Positions 14,197 through 21,935 of a stretch of DNA of 26,133 nt are shown here, piece after piece (positions within the stretch are counted from its first letter, which is position 1; the number at the start of each line of letters is the position of its first letter). Source of the stretch: an uncultured Porphyromonadaceae bacterium (lineage in GTDB: Bacteria > Bacteroidota > Bacteroidia > Bacteroidales > Muribaculaceae); NCBI GenBank assembly GCA_900547825.1, contig URII01000036.1, positions 1-26,133 on the forward strand. Reading direction: 5' to 3'. The notes under the pieces are model-generated. The model had not been told where the DNA came from. It did no database searches and saw only the letters and a list, made by a program, of their open reading frames with translations. The translations under genes were made by a program, and so were the position numbers.

Positions 14197-16563
14197 ATGA
14201 AAGGAATACGTTCGATACCGGTGTTTGCGGCAATGATTTTCATTGTCATTCTGTGTGCGTGCAGTTCAACAAAGCATGTGCCCTCGGGCCAATATCTGCT
14301 TGACAAGGTTGCAGTTGAGGTGCGTGATTCGGCAGGCAACGAGGTGGGTGAGATCGACCGGACCGAACTTTCCACTTATCTGCGCCAGACTCCCAACCAC
14401 AAGGTGCTCGGTTTCCTGAAACTGCAACTCGCCACCTACAGCCTTTCAGGCTCAGATACCTCTAAATGGTATAACCGGTGGCTCAGAAAGATAGGTCAGC
14501 CTCCCGTGATATATGATTCGGCTCTTACCGCAGCTTCGGTGCGCCAGTTGCGTCTTGCCATGATGAACCGAGGTTACATGGAGGCTGATGTGACGGTCGA
14601 TTCGTTGGCACGTCCTGACAAAAAGAAGATGGAGATCACGTATCATGTACAGCCCGGTGAACCGCACCGCATAGGGTCTGTGACCTATGAAATACCGGAT
14701 TCGGCCATATCCGCCATAGTTATGGGCGATACTGCCGGATTGGATCTGCATGCCGGTGAGCGATTTGACCGTAATGTGCTCGACGGTGTGCGTGTGGCTA
14801 TAACTGACCGTTTGCGTCGCAAAGGATATTACGCCTTTAATAAGGAATATATAACGTTCTATGCCGATACTGCCGCAAATTCCAAACTTGTGGATGTGAC
14901 TCTGGTAGTGCGTCCTCCTATATCCGGAACTTCCACGGGAGAAGCGGATTCAACGGCAGTGCACCGGATTCATTACATAAGGAATGTGGTGTTCGTCACC
15001 AACTATTATCCCGGAGAGCCGCTTGCCGATGTGTTTACCAATGCGCGGTCAAGCGATGAACGCCAGGGATATATAACTTTATATGGCGATGACCGCTATC
15101 TTAAACCGGGAGTATTGATGGAGAAATGTTTTCTTCGGCCCGGTCACCGTTACGGCTCCCAACAGGTTGACCGCACATATGAATATATGTCGCAGCTCGG
15201 AATATTACGGACTATAAATATAGAGTTTGTTCCGGTACAGAGTTTTGAGAGCGAGGTGTGGATGGATGCCTATGTGCTCCTTACCCGAAATAAAAAACAG
15301 TCGGTGGCTCTGGAACTTGAAGGCACAAATTCCGAAGGTGATCTCGGATTCGGAATAGGACTGTCGTATCAGCACCGTAATCTGGCAAAAGGTTCGCAGC
15401 AGCTGTCGGTTAAATACCGCACGAGTTATGAATCCCTTTCAGGCGACCTGAGCGATCTTATCAATGATGCATATACCGAACAGGCTGCCGAGGTGGGGCT
15501 TACGTTTCCCCGCTTCATGTTCCCGTTCCTTACCCGTCGTCTTATCCACAGGCTAAGGGCTTCTTCGGAACTGTCGGCAACGTTCAATTATCAGGAGCGT
15601 CCCGAATATACCCGTGTGATAGCCGGGCTGGGGTGGAAGTATAAATGGAACAATCGATCCAATACCGAACGCCGCACATGGGATTTCGTGGATGTGAATT
15701 ATGTTTATCTGCCTAAAAGCACCATAAACTTTATTGACGAGATAGCGCCCGACAATCCGTTGCTCCGTTACAGCTATGAGGATCACCTCATAATGCGCAT
15801 GGCTTATACCTATCAGCTCACCAACAAGCAGACGCCTGTTTCGGTAGGCCCGGCATCGCGTAAGCGTCTACAGCCGGTAGTGTTCAGTGTCAGGGCTTCG
15901 GCCGAGACAGCGGGCAATCTGCTTTACGCTATATCTTCGCTTGCACATCAGAAGAAGCAGGGGGGTGTGTATAAGGTGTTCGGCACGCAATATTCACAGT
16001 ATATCAAGGCCGAGGCCGATTATACTGTGGCCCGTAATTTCAATCCCCGCCATTCGCTGGCATTTCATGCCGGAGCGGGAGTGGGTGTGCCATATGGTAA
16101 TTCGGAGGCACTTCCGTTTGAGAAAAGATTTTATGCCGGAGGCGCAAACGGTGTCCGTGGATGGGGTGTGCGCACGTTGGGTCCGGGAAGCTATGACTCC
16201 CGTAATTCGGTTAACGATTTTATAAACCAGTGCGGCGACATACGTCTTGATCTCAGCCTGGAATACAGGATGAAACTGTTCTGGGTTATAGAAGGCGCGC
16301 TGTTTGTTGACGGCGGAAATATATGGACCATCCGTAATTATGAGAATCAGCCCGGAGGTGTGTTCAAAATCGACAAATTCTGGAAGCAGATAGCTTTGGC
16401 TTACGGCGCCGGGTTAAGAATGGACTTCACATATTTTATCCTGCGTTTCGATTTAGGCATGAAAGCCTATAACCCGGCTATGAATCAGGAGCGATGGCCT
16501 CTTGTAAACCCGTCGTGGCACCGCGACGCCACATTCCATTTCGCCGTGGGTTATCCGTTCTGA
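14197..16563 (+). CDS. tamL: TamL-type Omp85 outer-membrane lipoprotein (BamA/TamA family)
   Basis: A 788-residue Omp85-family protein with a lipoprotein signal: the hydrophobic segment ends in ILCAC with the second Cys as the likely lipidation site (C22 from the ATG). The following SSTKHVPSGQYLLDKV is the hallmark N-terminus of Bacteroidetes TamL. POTRA-like domains occupy about residues 35-345 and the 16-strand barrel about 365-788. GGANGVRGW (about 648-656) is the conserved (V/I)RG(F/Y)-type loop that reaches into the barrel, with Trp instead of Phe/Tyr. The protein ends in an aromatic residue after HFAVGYPF, a beta-signal. TamL inserts proteins or moves lipids to the outer membrane together with TamB; no tamB is in this window. 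The GTG at 14185 sits in the promoter element, so I use the ATG at 14197. The HAD gene follows after 47 bp. Confidence 0.9.
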   Translation: MKGIRSIPVFAAMIFIVILCACSSTKHVPSGQYLLDKVAVEVRDSAGNEVGEIDRTELSTYLRQTPNHKVLGFLKLQLATYSLSGSDTSKWYNRWLRKIGQPPVIYDSALTAASVRQLRLAMMNRGYMEADVTVDSLARPDKKKMEITYHVQPGEPHRIGSVTYEIPDSAISAIVMGDTAGLDLHAGERFDRNVLDGVRVAITDRLRRKGYYAFNKEYITFYADTAANSKLVDVTLVVRPPISGTSTGEADSTAVHRIHYIRNVVFVTNYYPGEPLADVFTNARSSDERQGYITLYGDDRYLKPGVLMEKCFLRPGHRYGSQQVDRTYEYMSQLGILRTINIEFVPVQSFESEVWMDAYVLLTRNKKQSVALELEGTNSEGDLGFGIGLSYQHRNLAKGSQQLSVKYRTSYESLSGDLSDLINDAYTEQAAEVGLTFPRFMFPFLTRRLIHRLRASSELSATFNYQERPEYTRVIAGLGWKYKWNNRSNTERRTWDFVDVNYVYLPKSTINFIDEIAPDNPLLRYSYEDHLIMRMAYTYQLTNKQTPVSVGPASRKRLQPVVFSVRASAETAGNLLYAISSLAHQKKQGGVYKVFGTQYSQYIKAEADYTVARNFNPRHSLAFHAGAGVGVPYGNSEALPFEKRFYAGGANGVRGWGVRTLGPGSYDSRNSVNDFINQCGDIRLDLSLEYRMKLFWVIEGALFVDGGNIWTIRNYENQPGGVFKIDKFWKQIALAYGAGLRMDFTYFILRFDLGMKAYNPAMNQERWPLVNPSWHRDATFHFAVGYPF

Positions 16564-16610
16564 TCTCCGCGGTTGTTATGTAAAAGTAAATCCAATTGAA
16601 TATATACACC

Positions 16611-17288
16611 ATGAAGAAGTTAGTGATATTCGATCTTGACGGCACACTGCTCGACACTATCGAGGATCTGGGCGAAGCCACGAACTATGCGTTGCGCACA
16701 TGCGGATTCCCGCAGCATGCGTTGTCGTCGTATCCCATGTTTGTGGGCAATGGAGTGACGCGCCTTATAGAGAGGGTTCTTCCCGAAGATGCACGAACAC
16801 CGGCCAATGTGGAAACAATGCGCGGCCATTTTACGGAATATTATGACCGGCACTGTACTGACCATTCGCGGCCATACAACGGAATATCTGATATGCTGGC
16901 TTATCTTGACAGCAAAAATATTTCCCTGGCAGTGGCGTCAAACAAATATCACCGGGCGGTGGAGAAGCTCATAGGCCATTTTTTCCCGGATATAAACTGG
17001 GTGGCTGTGGAAGGGCATAAAGAGAATATGCCTGTAAAGCCTGATCCTTCAATAGTGTTTGACATTCTGTGCAAATGTCCCACTCCCAAAAGTGAAGTGC
17101 TCTATGCCGGTGATTCGGGCGTGGATATGGAAACAGCACGCAGAGCCTGTGTGGAGTCGGTAGGGGTGACATGGGGCTTCCGTCCTGTGCGCGAACTGCG
17201 TGAGGCGTTGGCTGACCATATTGTGACTCTTCCAGCCGCGATTATTCCTATTGTAGAGGAGCGTTCGCCTCTCGGTCAGGGATTGTAG
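16611..17288 (+). CDS. HAD-family phosphatase, phosphoglycolate-phosphatase-like
   Basis: A 225-residue cytosolic haloacid-dehalogenase-superfamily enzyme. Motif I is FDLDGTLLDT with nucleophile D8 and D10; motif II is the serine in VASNK (about S110); motif III is the lysine in VKPDP (about K143); motif IV is GDSGVDM (D168, D172). A helical C1 cap lies between motifs I and II, and the C-terminal WGFRP segment is typical of Gph, which removes 2-phosphoglycolate formed in DNA repair. Substrate cannot be fixed from sequence, as pyrophosphatase or sugar-phosphatase relatives look alike. The ATG at 16611 starts directly at the conserved strand; an upstream TTG at 16596 is less likely. Its last 13 bp overlap the end of the convergent TPR gene. 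Confidence 0.88.
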   Translation: MKKLVIFDLDGTLLDTIEDLGEATNYALRTCGFPQHALSSYPMFVGNGVTRLIERVLPEDARTPANVETMRGHFTEYYDRHCTDHSRPYNGISDMLAYLDSKNISLAVASNKYHRAVEKLIGHFFPDINWVAVEGHKENMPVKPDPSIVFDILCKCPTPKSEVLYAGDSGVDMETARRACVESVGVTWGFRPVRELREALADHIVTLPAAIIPIVEERSPLGQGL

Positions 17289-17560
17289 AGGTTTGTGTCG
17301 TAGAAATCAAGAATGCCCATGGTGTAGTCAATCAGCTGTTTGCCGGGGCCGGATGGGTCAAGCGAGGTCGCTTCTTCGTAATCGTTCAGTGCCTTGCGGC
17401 GGTCGCCGACACTCCACCATGATTTGCCTCGGGCCACAAGTAGCCGGGCACGGTCCTGCGGCATTATGGAGTCATCTCCCAACAGTGTGTTTATCTCGGT
17501 AATGGCTTGTTGGTAAAGACCTTCGGCCATGTATATCTCGTATTTTTGCTTGACTGACAT
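17276..17560 (-). CDS. Small tetratricopeptide-repeat protein
   Basis: A 94-residue soluble protein without signal peptide, built of about two TPR helical pairs: roughly residues 3-30 (KYEIYMAEGLYQQAITEINT) and 38-71 (RARLLVARGKSWWSVGDRRKALNDYEEATSLDP), the latter a near-perfect TPR. It is probably a protein-interaction adaptor; no partner is known. It converges on the HAD phosphatase gene and the coding ends overlap by 13 bp with no hairpin terminator between them. A Bacteroidetes promoter lies 24 bp upstream. Confidence 0.8.
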   Translation of the reverse strand: MSVKQKYEIYMAEGLYQQAITEINTLLGDDSIMPQDRARLLVARGKSWWSVGDRRKALNDYEEATSLDPSGPGKQLIDYTMGILDFYDTNLYNP

Positions 17561-17583
17561 ATTTTTTTTAATTTTGGGTCATG

Positions 17584-17614
17584 CAAAGATAACGTTTTTG
17601 GCGTTTATTTAAAA
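17584..17614 (-). promoter_or_regulatory. Promoter of the small TPR gene
   Basis: On the minus strand TTTT (17614-17611), 19 bp, then TATCTTTG (17591-17584) matches the Bacteroidetes consensus with one change in the -33 box. It predicts a leader of about 18-20 nt to the ATG at 17560. Confidence 0.6.
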
Positions 17615-17634
17615 AGTATTACAAGTTAAAGGCT

Positions 17635-18924
17635 ATGAATAAGAAACGCTTTATGACTTTGGCCGTTGCATCGTTGGCCGCAGTGTTGTGTATCAGGGGT
17701 GCGGATCCTACATCGACCTCCTTTACATCTTCGCAATGCGAGGGTACGCATATTCCGTATCCTGACGATGTGCAGATTGTCGCCACACCGGATTCACTTA
17801 CTCCTGTTCTTATAAATTATGTGGGGCGTCATGGCGCACGCTTTCCATCGTCGCCCAAAAGCACACGTATGTTGCGGGGAGCGCTTGAACGTGCCGATTC
17901 GCTTAAAACCATCACTCCTCAGGGCCGTAAGCTGTTGGCTCTGACACGTTATGTGGAGGCGCGTTGCAAAGGCGCTTGGGGCGCTCTTGACTCATTAGGC
18001 ATTGAAGAGATCCGCGGTATAGCCTCGCGCACGGCCCGCACATTTCCCGGATTGCTTAAAAACGGCAATATAACAGCATATTCATCGTATGCGCCGCGGT
18101 GCATAATGAGCATGGCCAATTTCACTTATCAATTGTCGCGGTTAGATAATACCATAGAGGTTACATCCGGATCGGGACGCCGTTTTTCCTATCTGTTGCG
18201 CCCGTTTGATGTGGATCAGGAATATATCGATTTCCGTAATGATGCTCCATGGGGTCCGACGTTGGATGCGTTCGAGCAGATCACACTGCCGCTTACTCCG
18301 TTGATAAAAGTCCTTGGCAAGGAATATCAGCCGGCGTCGGCCGAGGAGGCACGTGCATTGGTAATGGCCGAATATGGTTTTCTTAGCGGGCTGAGCGCCA
18401 TGTCGGTGCCCGTGAATGTGATGGAGTATCTGAGCAAGGAGGAGTATAATGCCATGTGGGCTGTAGGCAATCTGCGGCAGTATCTGCGGCTTTCGGCTTC
18501 CACAATATCATCGGTGCCTGCTGAGATAGCTGCTCCGTTGCTGCTTGATATTGTCAATACCACTCAGGAAGCTGTAAACAGGTTCCTTGACAAGAAACAG
18601 GCGCCGGGACCGGTTGGTATATTCCGTTTCGGACATGCCGAGACTCTGATACCTCTGTTCAGCCTCATGCGTATGTCGGGTGCATATTATCTCACAAACT
18701 ATTTCGATACGGTGGCCCTCCATTGGCAGAATTTCAATCTTACACCTATGGCGGCCAACCTGCGGCTGGTGCTTTTCCGCACAAAGTCCGGACGCTTTTA
18801 TGTAAGGATCGACCACAACGAGAAGCCGGTGCGGCTTGACGGGGAGGACTCTCCGGTATATCTGCCATGGGACACCGCACGTGAACGGCTTACCCGCTTT
18901 ATCCCGCTACATAGGCGCATATGA
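17635..18924 (+). CDS. Secreted histidine acid phosphatase, MINPP-like phytase
   Basis: A 429-residue histidine phosphatase, clade 2. A signal peptide covers about 1-22 (MNKKRF, then a hydrophobic core ending near RGA). The catalytic motif RHGARFP at 65-71 supplies the phospho-accepting His66; the proton-donor motif HAE at 334-336 (FRFGHAETLIPLF) is the version used by multiple inositol polyphosphate phosphatases rather than the HD motif of fungal/AppA phytases. Between them lies the expected alpha-helical insert. It probably removes phosphates from inositol hexakisphosphate or related phosphate esters in the periplasm or outside the cell. Bacteroides thetaiotaomicron has a characterised MINPP of this type. 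The cysteine-less thioredoxin-like lipoprotein follows after 37 bp in the same direction, suggesting co-expression. Substrate is inferred. Confidence 0.88.
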   Translation: MNKKRFMTLAVASLAAVLCIRGADPTSTSFTSSQCEGTHIPYPDDVQIVATPDSLTPVLINYVGRHGARFPSSPKSTRMLRGALERADSLKTITPQGRKLLALTRYVEARCKGAWGALDSLGIEEIRGIASRTARTFPGLLKNGNITAYSSYAPRCIMSMANFTYQLSRLDNTIEVTSGSGRRFSYLLRPFDVDQEYIDFRNDAPWGPTLDAFEQITLPLTPLIKVLGKEYQPASAEEARALVMAEYGFLSGLSAMSVPVNVMEYLSKEEYNAMWAVGNLRQYLRLSASTISSVPAEIAAPLLLDIVNTTQEAVNRFLDKKQAPGPVGIFRFGHAETLIPLFSLMRMSGAYYLTNYFDTVALHWQNFNLTPMAANLRLVLFRTKSGRFYVRIDHNEKPVRLDGEDSPVYLPWDTARERLTRFIPLHRRI

Positions 18925-18961
18925 ACACAGAATCAATCAAATAATAAGATAAATACCAATC

Positions 18962-20044
18962 ATGAAACTATCGCATATTCCGGCAATTGCCATTGTTGCC
19001 GCCACCATGTTAGGATCCTGTTCAGGCAATCCGTCGTGGACTGTTAAAGGGACTGTAGCCGATGCGGACAGCCTTAAAATTATTCTTGAGGCTGCCGATA
19101 ACGGTGTGTGGTATCCTGTAGATTCGGCCACTGTCGATAAGTCGGGTTCTTTCAGTTTCACCCAACCCGCTCCCCGTTATCCGGGAATATATCGTCTCAG
19201 TGCCGGTGGCCAGTATATTTATTTCCCTATCGACAGTATTGAAACAGTCACCGTAAGCACATCGGCCGGTACATTCGGATCTGATTTTGCGCTTTCCGGA
19301 AGTGAGGCCGCCGCTCTTACATCTTCGGCCGACAGTGTGCTCAACGCGGCCCTTAAAGTGCGCACTCCCCGTGAGGTTGTCACTGATTCGGTAATGAAGC
19401 GTTCGTTGGCCCAGAGCCTGCTTCAGGATCCCGCCGGAATAGCGGCCTACTATATCATAAGCAAGAGGGTGGGTGGTTTCCCTCTGTTTGATCCGGCTGT
19501 AAAAAGTGATCTACGCATAATCGGGGCTGTGGCCAATGCCTATGACCATTCGCGCCCCGGCGATCCCCGGGCACCTTATGTGAAGAATCTGTTTTTGTCG
19601 CATCGTCCGTCAGCCGGTACTGCAATGGAGGCGGGCGAAACGGGCCTGTTTGATATATCGTTATACGACAATGAAGGAAGTTTGCACAGCCTGCTTGATG
19701 TATCGAAAAATGGTAAGGTGACAGTGCTTAACTTCACTTCCTATACAGCCCAGGGGTCGACAGCATTCAATAATGAGCTTATGAAACTGTGGCGTCAGTA
19801 CGGTCCTGAGCGCATAGAGATATTTCAGGTGGCGATTGACGAAGATGAATATGCCTGGCGTCAGTCGGCCCGTAATCTGCCGTGGACCACAGTGTATATG
19901 TCGCCTGCAGACGATGCCCGAGTCCTTATGAGCTACAATGTAATGGATATCCCCACCACATTCATTATCAACCGTAATGGCGAACTCGTTGAGCGTGTCG
20001 ACGACATAACCCGCGCCTCAGCCTCTGTAGCCAAATATTTTTGA
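18962..20044 (+). CDS. DUF4369/thioredoxin-fold lipoprotein without active-site cysteines
   Basis: A 360-residue lipoprotein: signal peptide with lipobox LGSC, lipidated C20. Residues about 25-105 form a DUF4369-like beta domain (WTVKGTVADADSLKIILEA; YPVDSATVDKSGSFSF), a helical linker follows, and about 226-360 is a TlpA/AhpC-like thioredoxin fold. Where family members have WCxxC after VVLNF, this protein reads NFTSYTAQGST: the CxxC positions are A263-Q-G-S266. C20 is the only cysteine in the whole protein, so disulfide exchange is impossible. The cis-Pro loop (DIPTTFIINRNGELV, P331) is kept, so the fold is probably intact and has been put to a binding or structural use. It follows the MINPP-like gene and ends at a strong terminator. 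Confidence 0.85.
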   Translation: MKLSHIPAIAIVAATMLGSCSGNPSWTVKGTVADADSLKIILEAADNGVWYPVDSATVDKSGSFSFTQPAPRYPGIYRLSAGGQYIYFPIDSIETVTVSTSAGTFGSDFALSGSEAAALTSSADSVLNAALKVRTPREVVTDSVMKRSLAQSLLQDPAGIAAYYIISKRVGGFPLFDPAVKSDLRIIGAVANAYDHSRPGDPRAPYVKNLFLSHRPSAGTAMEAGETGLFDISLYDNEGSLHSLLDVSKNGKVTVLNFTSYTAQGSTAFNNELMKLWRQYGPERIEIFQVAIDEDEYAWRQSARNLPWTTVYMSPADDARVLMSYNVMDIPTTFIINRNGELVERVDDITRASASVAKYF

Positions 20045-20057
20045 TTTATAAGTAAAT

Positions 20058-20100
20058 AATCAGCCCCCTATGGCTTGATAAAATCCATAGGGGGCTGATT
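20058..20100. terminator. Bidirectional terminator between convergent genes
   Basis: A perfect 16-bp inverted repeat, AATCAGCCCCCTATGG (20058-20073) with CCATAGGGGGCTGATT (20085-20100), closes an 11-nt loop. It sits 14 bp after the thioredoxin-fold lipoprotein stop and 33 bp from the M18 aminopeptidase stop; the minus-strand side is followed by ATTTACTTATAAA. Confidence 0.9.
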
Positions 20101-20132
20101 CTATGTTGCTGTTTTTTATAATCTTATGCTGG

Positions 20133-21437
20133 TCAGCTGAAGAATTCCTCAAAGGCGCGGACTATGGATATGTGGTCGGCGACGGAGGCTGTCTCGCGGA
20201 TGGAGTGCATTGCCCACATGGGGGCGCCCATGTCCACACCGCGGAAATCCACTTGTGATGTGAGCAGATTGCCGAGCGTGGAACCTCCCGCCATGTCGCT
20301 GTGGTTTACAAAATATTGCACGGGTACACCGGCGCGGCGGCATATTTCGGCGAATACTGCCGCGGAGTCGGCGTCGGTCATATACTTGCAGTTAGCGTTG
20401 ATTTTTATCACCGGACCTCCGCCAAGTATCGGATGGTTGGTAGAGTCATGCTTTTCGGGGTAATTGGGATGAAATGCGTGGGCGTTGTCAGCCGATATGA
20501 GGAACGAATTTTCGATTGCTCTGAAAAAGTCTTCCTCAGTACCTCCGCAGCATGATGTGATGCGGCGCAGCAGATTGTGGAATGTAGGAGAGCATGCTCC
20601 CTGTTTGGTGCCGCTGCCGGTTTCTTCATTGTCAAAAACCGCTGCTATGCGGGTCATTGTGTGAGGCTTTTCGGCTTCTGACAGTAATGCCGTCAGCGAT
20701 GCGTGGGCCATGCTGAGATCGTCGATACGTCCGGAATTGATGAACTCATGGTTGAGGCCTGAACGCATTGCCGGGGTAATATCGTAGAGTGAGAGATCGA
20801 AATCAAGAATCTCGTCGGGCTGGACACCGAGCTGGTCACATATCATGGTGAGGAGTATATTGTCCTTTTCCATTGTGTCGGATATGAGACCAAGCACAGG
20901 CAGCATGTCCTTCTGTTTTGACAGGGGATGTCCGTTCTCGTTTATGGCACGGTTGAAGTGTATGGCGAGGTGGGGAATTGTCAGCAACGGCTGTTCCCAC
21001 TTTACAAGACGTGTGGCCGGACGGACCGGATTGTCGGTGCGCAGCATCACACGGCCGGCAATTGAAAGCGGTCGGTCAAACCATGTGTGCAGCAGCGGGC
21101 CACCATATACCTCGGTGTTGAGTTTAATGGCTCCTGAGCTTATCATCTCGGCATGAGGCTTTATGCGGAATCCCGGTGAGTCGCTGTGCGATGTTATCAC
21201 CCTGAATCCCGCGTCCGGACTTCCGTTTCCGGGAATGAAAGCGAATATGGCCGAATTATTTTTGGTGATGTAATAGCGGCCTCCGGGTTTGAGATCCCAG
21301 TGTTGTGCCGGATCAAGGCGCGTGAAGCCTTGGCTGTCAAGCCGCTCGGCGGCAGTTTTTACTGCGAAAAAATTTACCGGTGAGCTGTCAAGAAACAGCA
21401 TGAGGTCATTGATAAGTGTGTCGTTGTCGTGTTTCAT
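20133..21437 (-). CDS. apeB: M18-family aspartyl aminopeptidase-like metallopeptidase
   Basis: A 434-residue cytosolic dizinc aminopeptidase that trims N-terminal residues (typically acidic ones) from peptides. Family residues are visible in order: H84 in TSHSDSPGF, D240 in GRIDDLSM, E271-E272 in FDNEETGSGT (general base and zinc ligand), D317 in SADNAHAFHPN, and H379 in NHSDMAGGSTLG. Length is usual for the family. It is the last gene of a four-gene minus-strand operon, 17 bp after queF. No signal peptide. Substrate preference is inferred from the family. Confidence 0.93.
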   Translation of the reverse strand: MKHDNDTLINDLMLFLDSSPVNFFAVKTAAERLDSQGFTRLDPAQHWDLKPGGRYYITKNNSAIFAFIPGNGSPDAGFRVITSHSDSPGFRIKPHAEMISSGAIKLNTEVYGGPLLHTWFDRPLSIAGRVMLRTDNPVRPATRLVKWEQPLLTIPHLAIHFNRAINENGHPLSKQKDMLPVLGLISDTMEKDNILLTMICDQLGVQPDEILDFDLSLYDITPAMRSGLNHEFINSGRIDDLSMAHASLTALLSEAEKPHTMTRIAAVFDNEETGSGTKQGACSPTFHNLLRRITSCCGGTEEDFFRAIENSFLISADNAHAFHPNYPEKHDSTNHPILGGGPVIKINANCKYMTDADSAAVFAEICRRAGVPVQYFVNHSDMAGGSTLGNLLTSQVDFRGVDMGAPMWAMHSIRETASVADHISIVRAFEEFFS

Positions 21438-21454
21438 TTTGTATGGTCGATTGA

Positions 21455-21925
21455 TTATGAATTTTCAGCAAATGCAGCCGACAGGCGAGCCTGGACCAAT
21501 GCAGTGTGTGCGTCGTCACCCCAGTTGGCAAACGGGTAGATCGAGATGCCTCCGCGGGGGGTGAATATACCTTTTACCTCGATGTAGCGGGGGGCCATAA
21601 GCTTTATCAGGTCTTTCATTATGATGTTCACGCAGTCCTCATGGAAGTCGCCGTGGTTACGGAAGCTGAAAAGGTAAAGTTTCAGGCTTTTGCTCTCCAC
21701 CATGCGTTGGTCGGGGATATAGTTGATTATAATCTTAGCAAAGTCAGGTTGGCCGGTCTTGGGACACAGCGAGGTGAATTCCGGACAGTTGAATGTAACG
21801 AGATAGTCGTTTTCAGGATGTTTGTTCACGAATGTCTCAAGAATTTCGGGAGCATATGATTCAGGGTATCTCACTCCTGTGTTTCCTAACAGAGTTACAT
21901 CTTTGAGTTCTGTTTCGTTGCGCAT
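21455..21925 (-). CDS. queF: QueF, NADPH-dependent 7-cyano-7-deazaguanine reductase
   Basis: QueF reduces preQ0 to preQ1, the base inserted into tRNA on the way to queuosine. This is the short (B. subtilis-type) form of 156 residues. The nucleophilic Cys54 and Asp61 are in FTSLCPKTGQPDFA, and the QueF signature ESKSLKLYLFSFRNHG is at about 77-92. The C-terminal strand ends with FTPRGGISIYPFANWG. No other queuosine genes (queC, queD, queE) are in the window, so it is separated from its pathway partners and embedded between a glycan-type gene pair and an aminopeptidase gene. It lies 10 bp after the DUF115-like gene. Confidence 0.96.
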   Translation of the reverse strand: MRNETELKDVTLLGNTGVRYPESYAPEILETFVNKHPENDYLVTFNCPEFTSLCPKTGQPDFAKIIINYIPDQRMVESKSLKLYLFSFRNHGDFHEDCVNIIMKDLIKLMAPRYIEVKGIFTPRGGISIYPFANWGDDAHTALVQARLSAAFAENS

Positions 21926-21935
21926 ATATTCAGAG

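Noticed and set aside
18962..20044. Thioredoxin-fold lipoprotein as a pseudogene
   Set aside because: The reading frame is intact, the signal peptide and lipobox are good, and the fold-defining segments are kept; only the redox site is changed.
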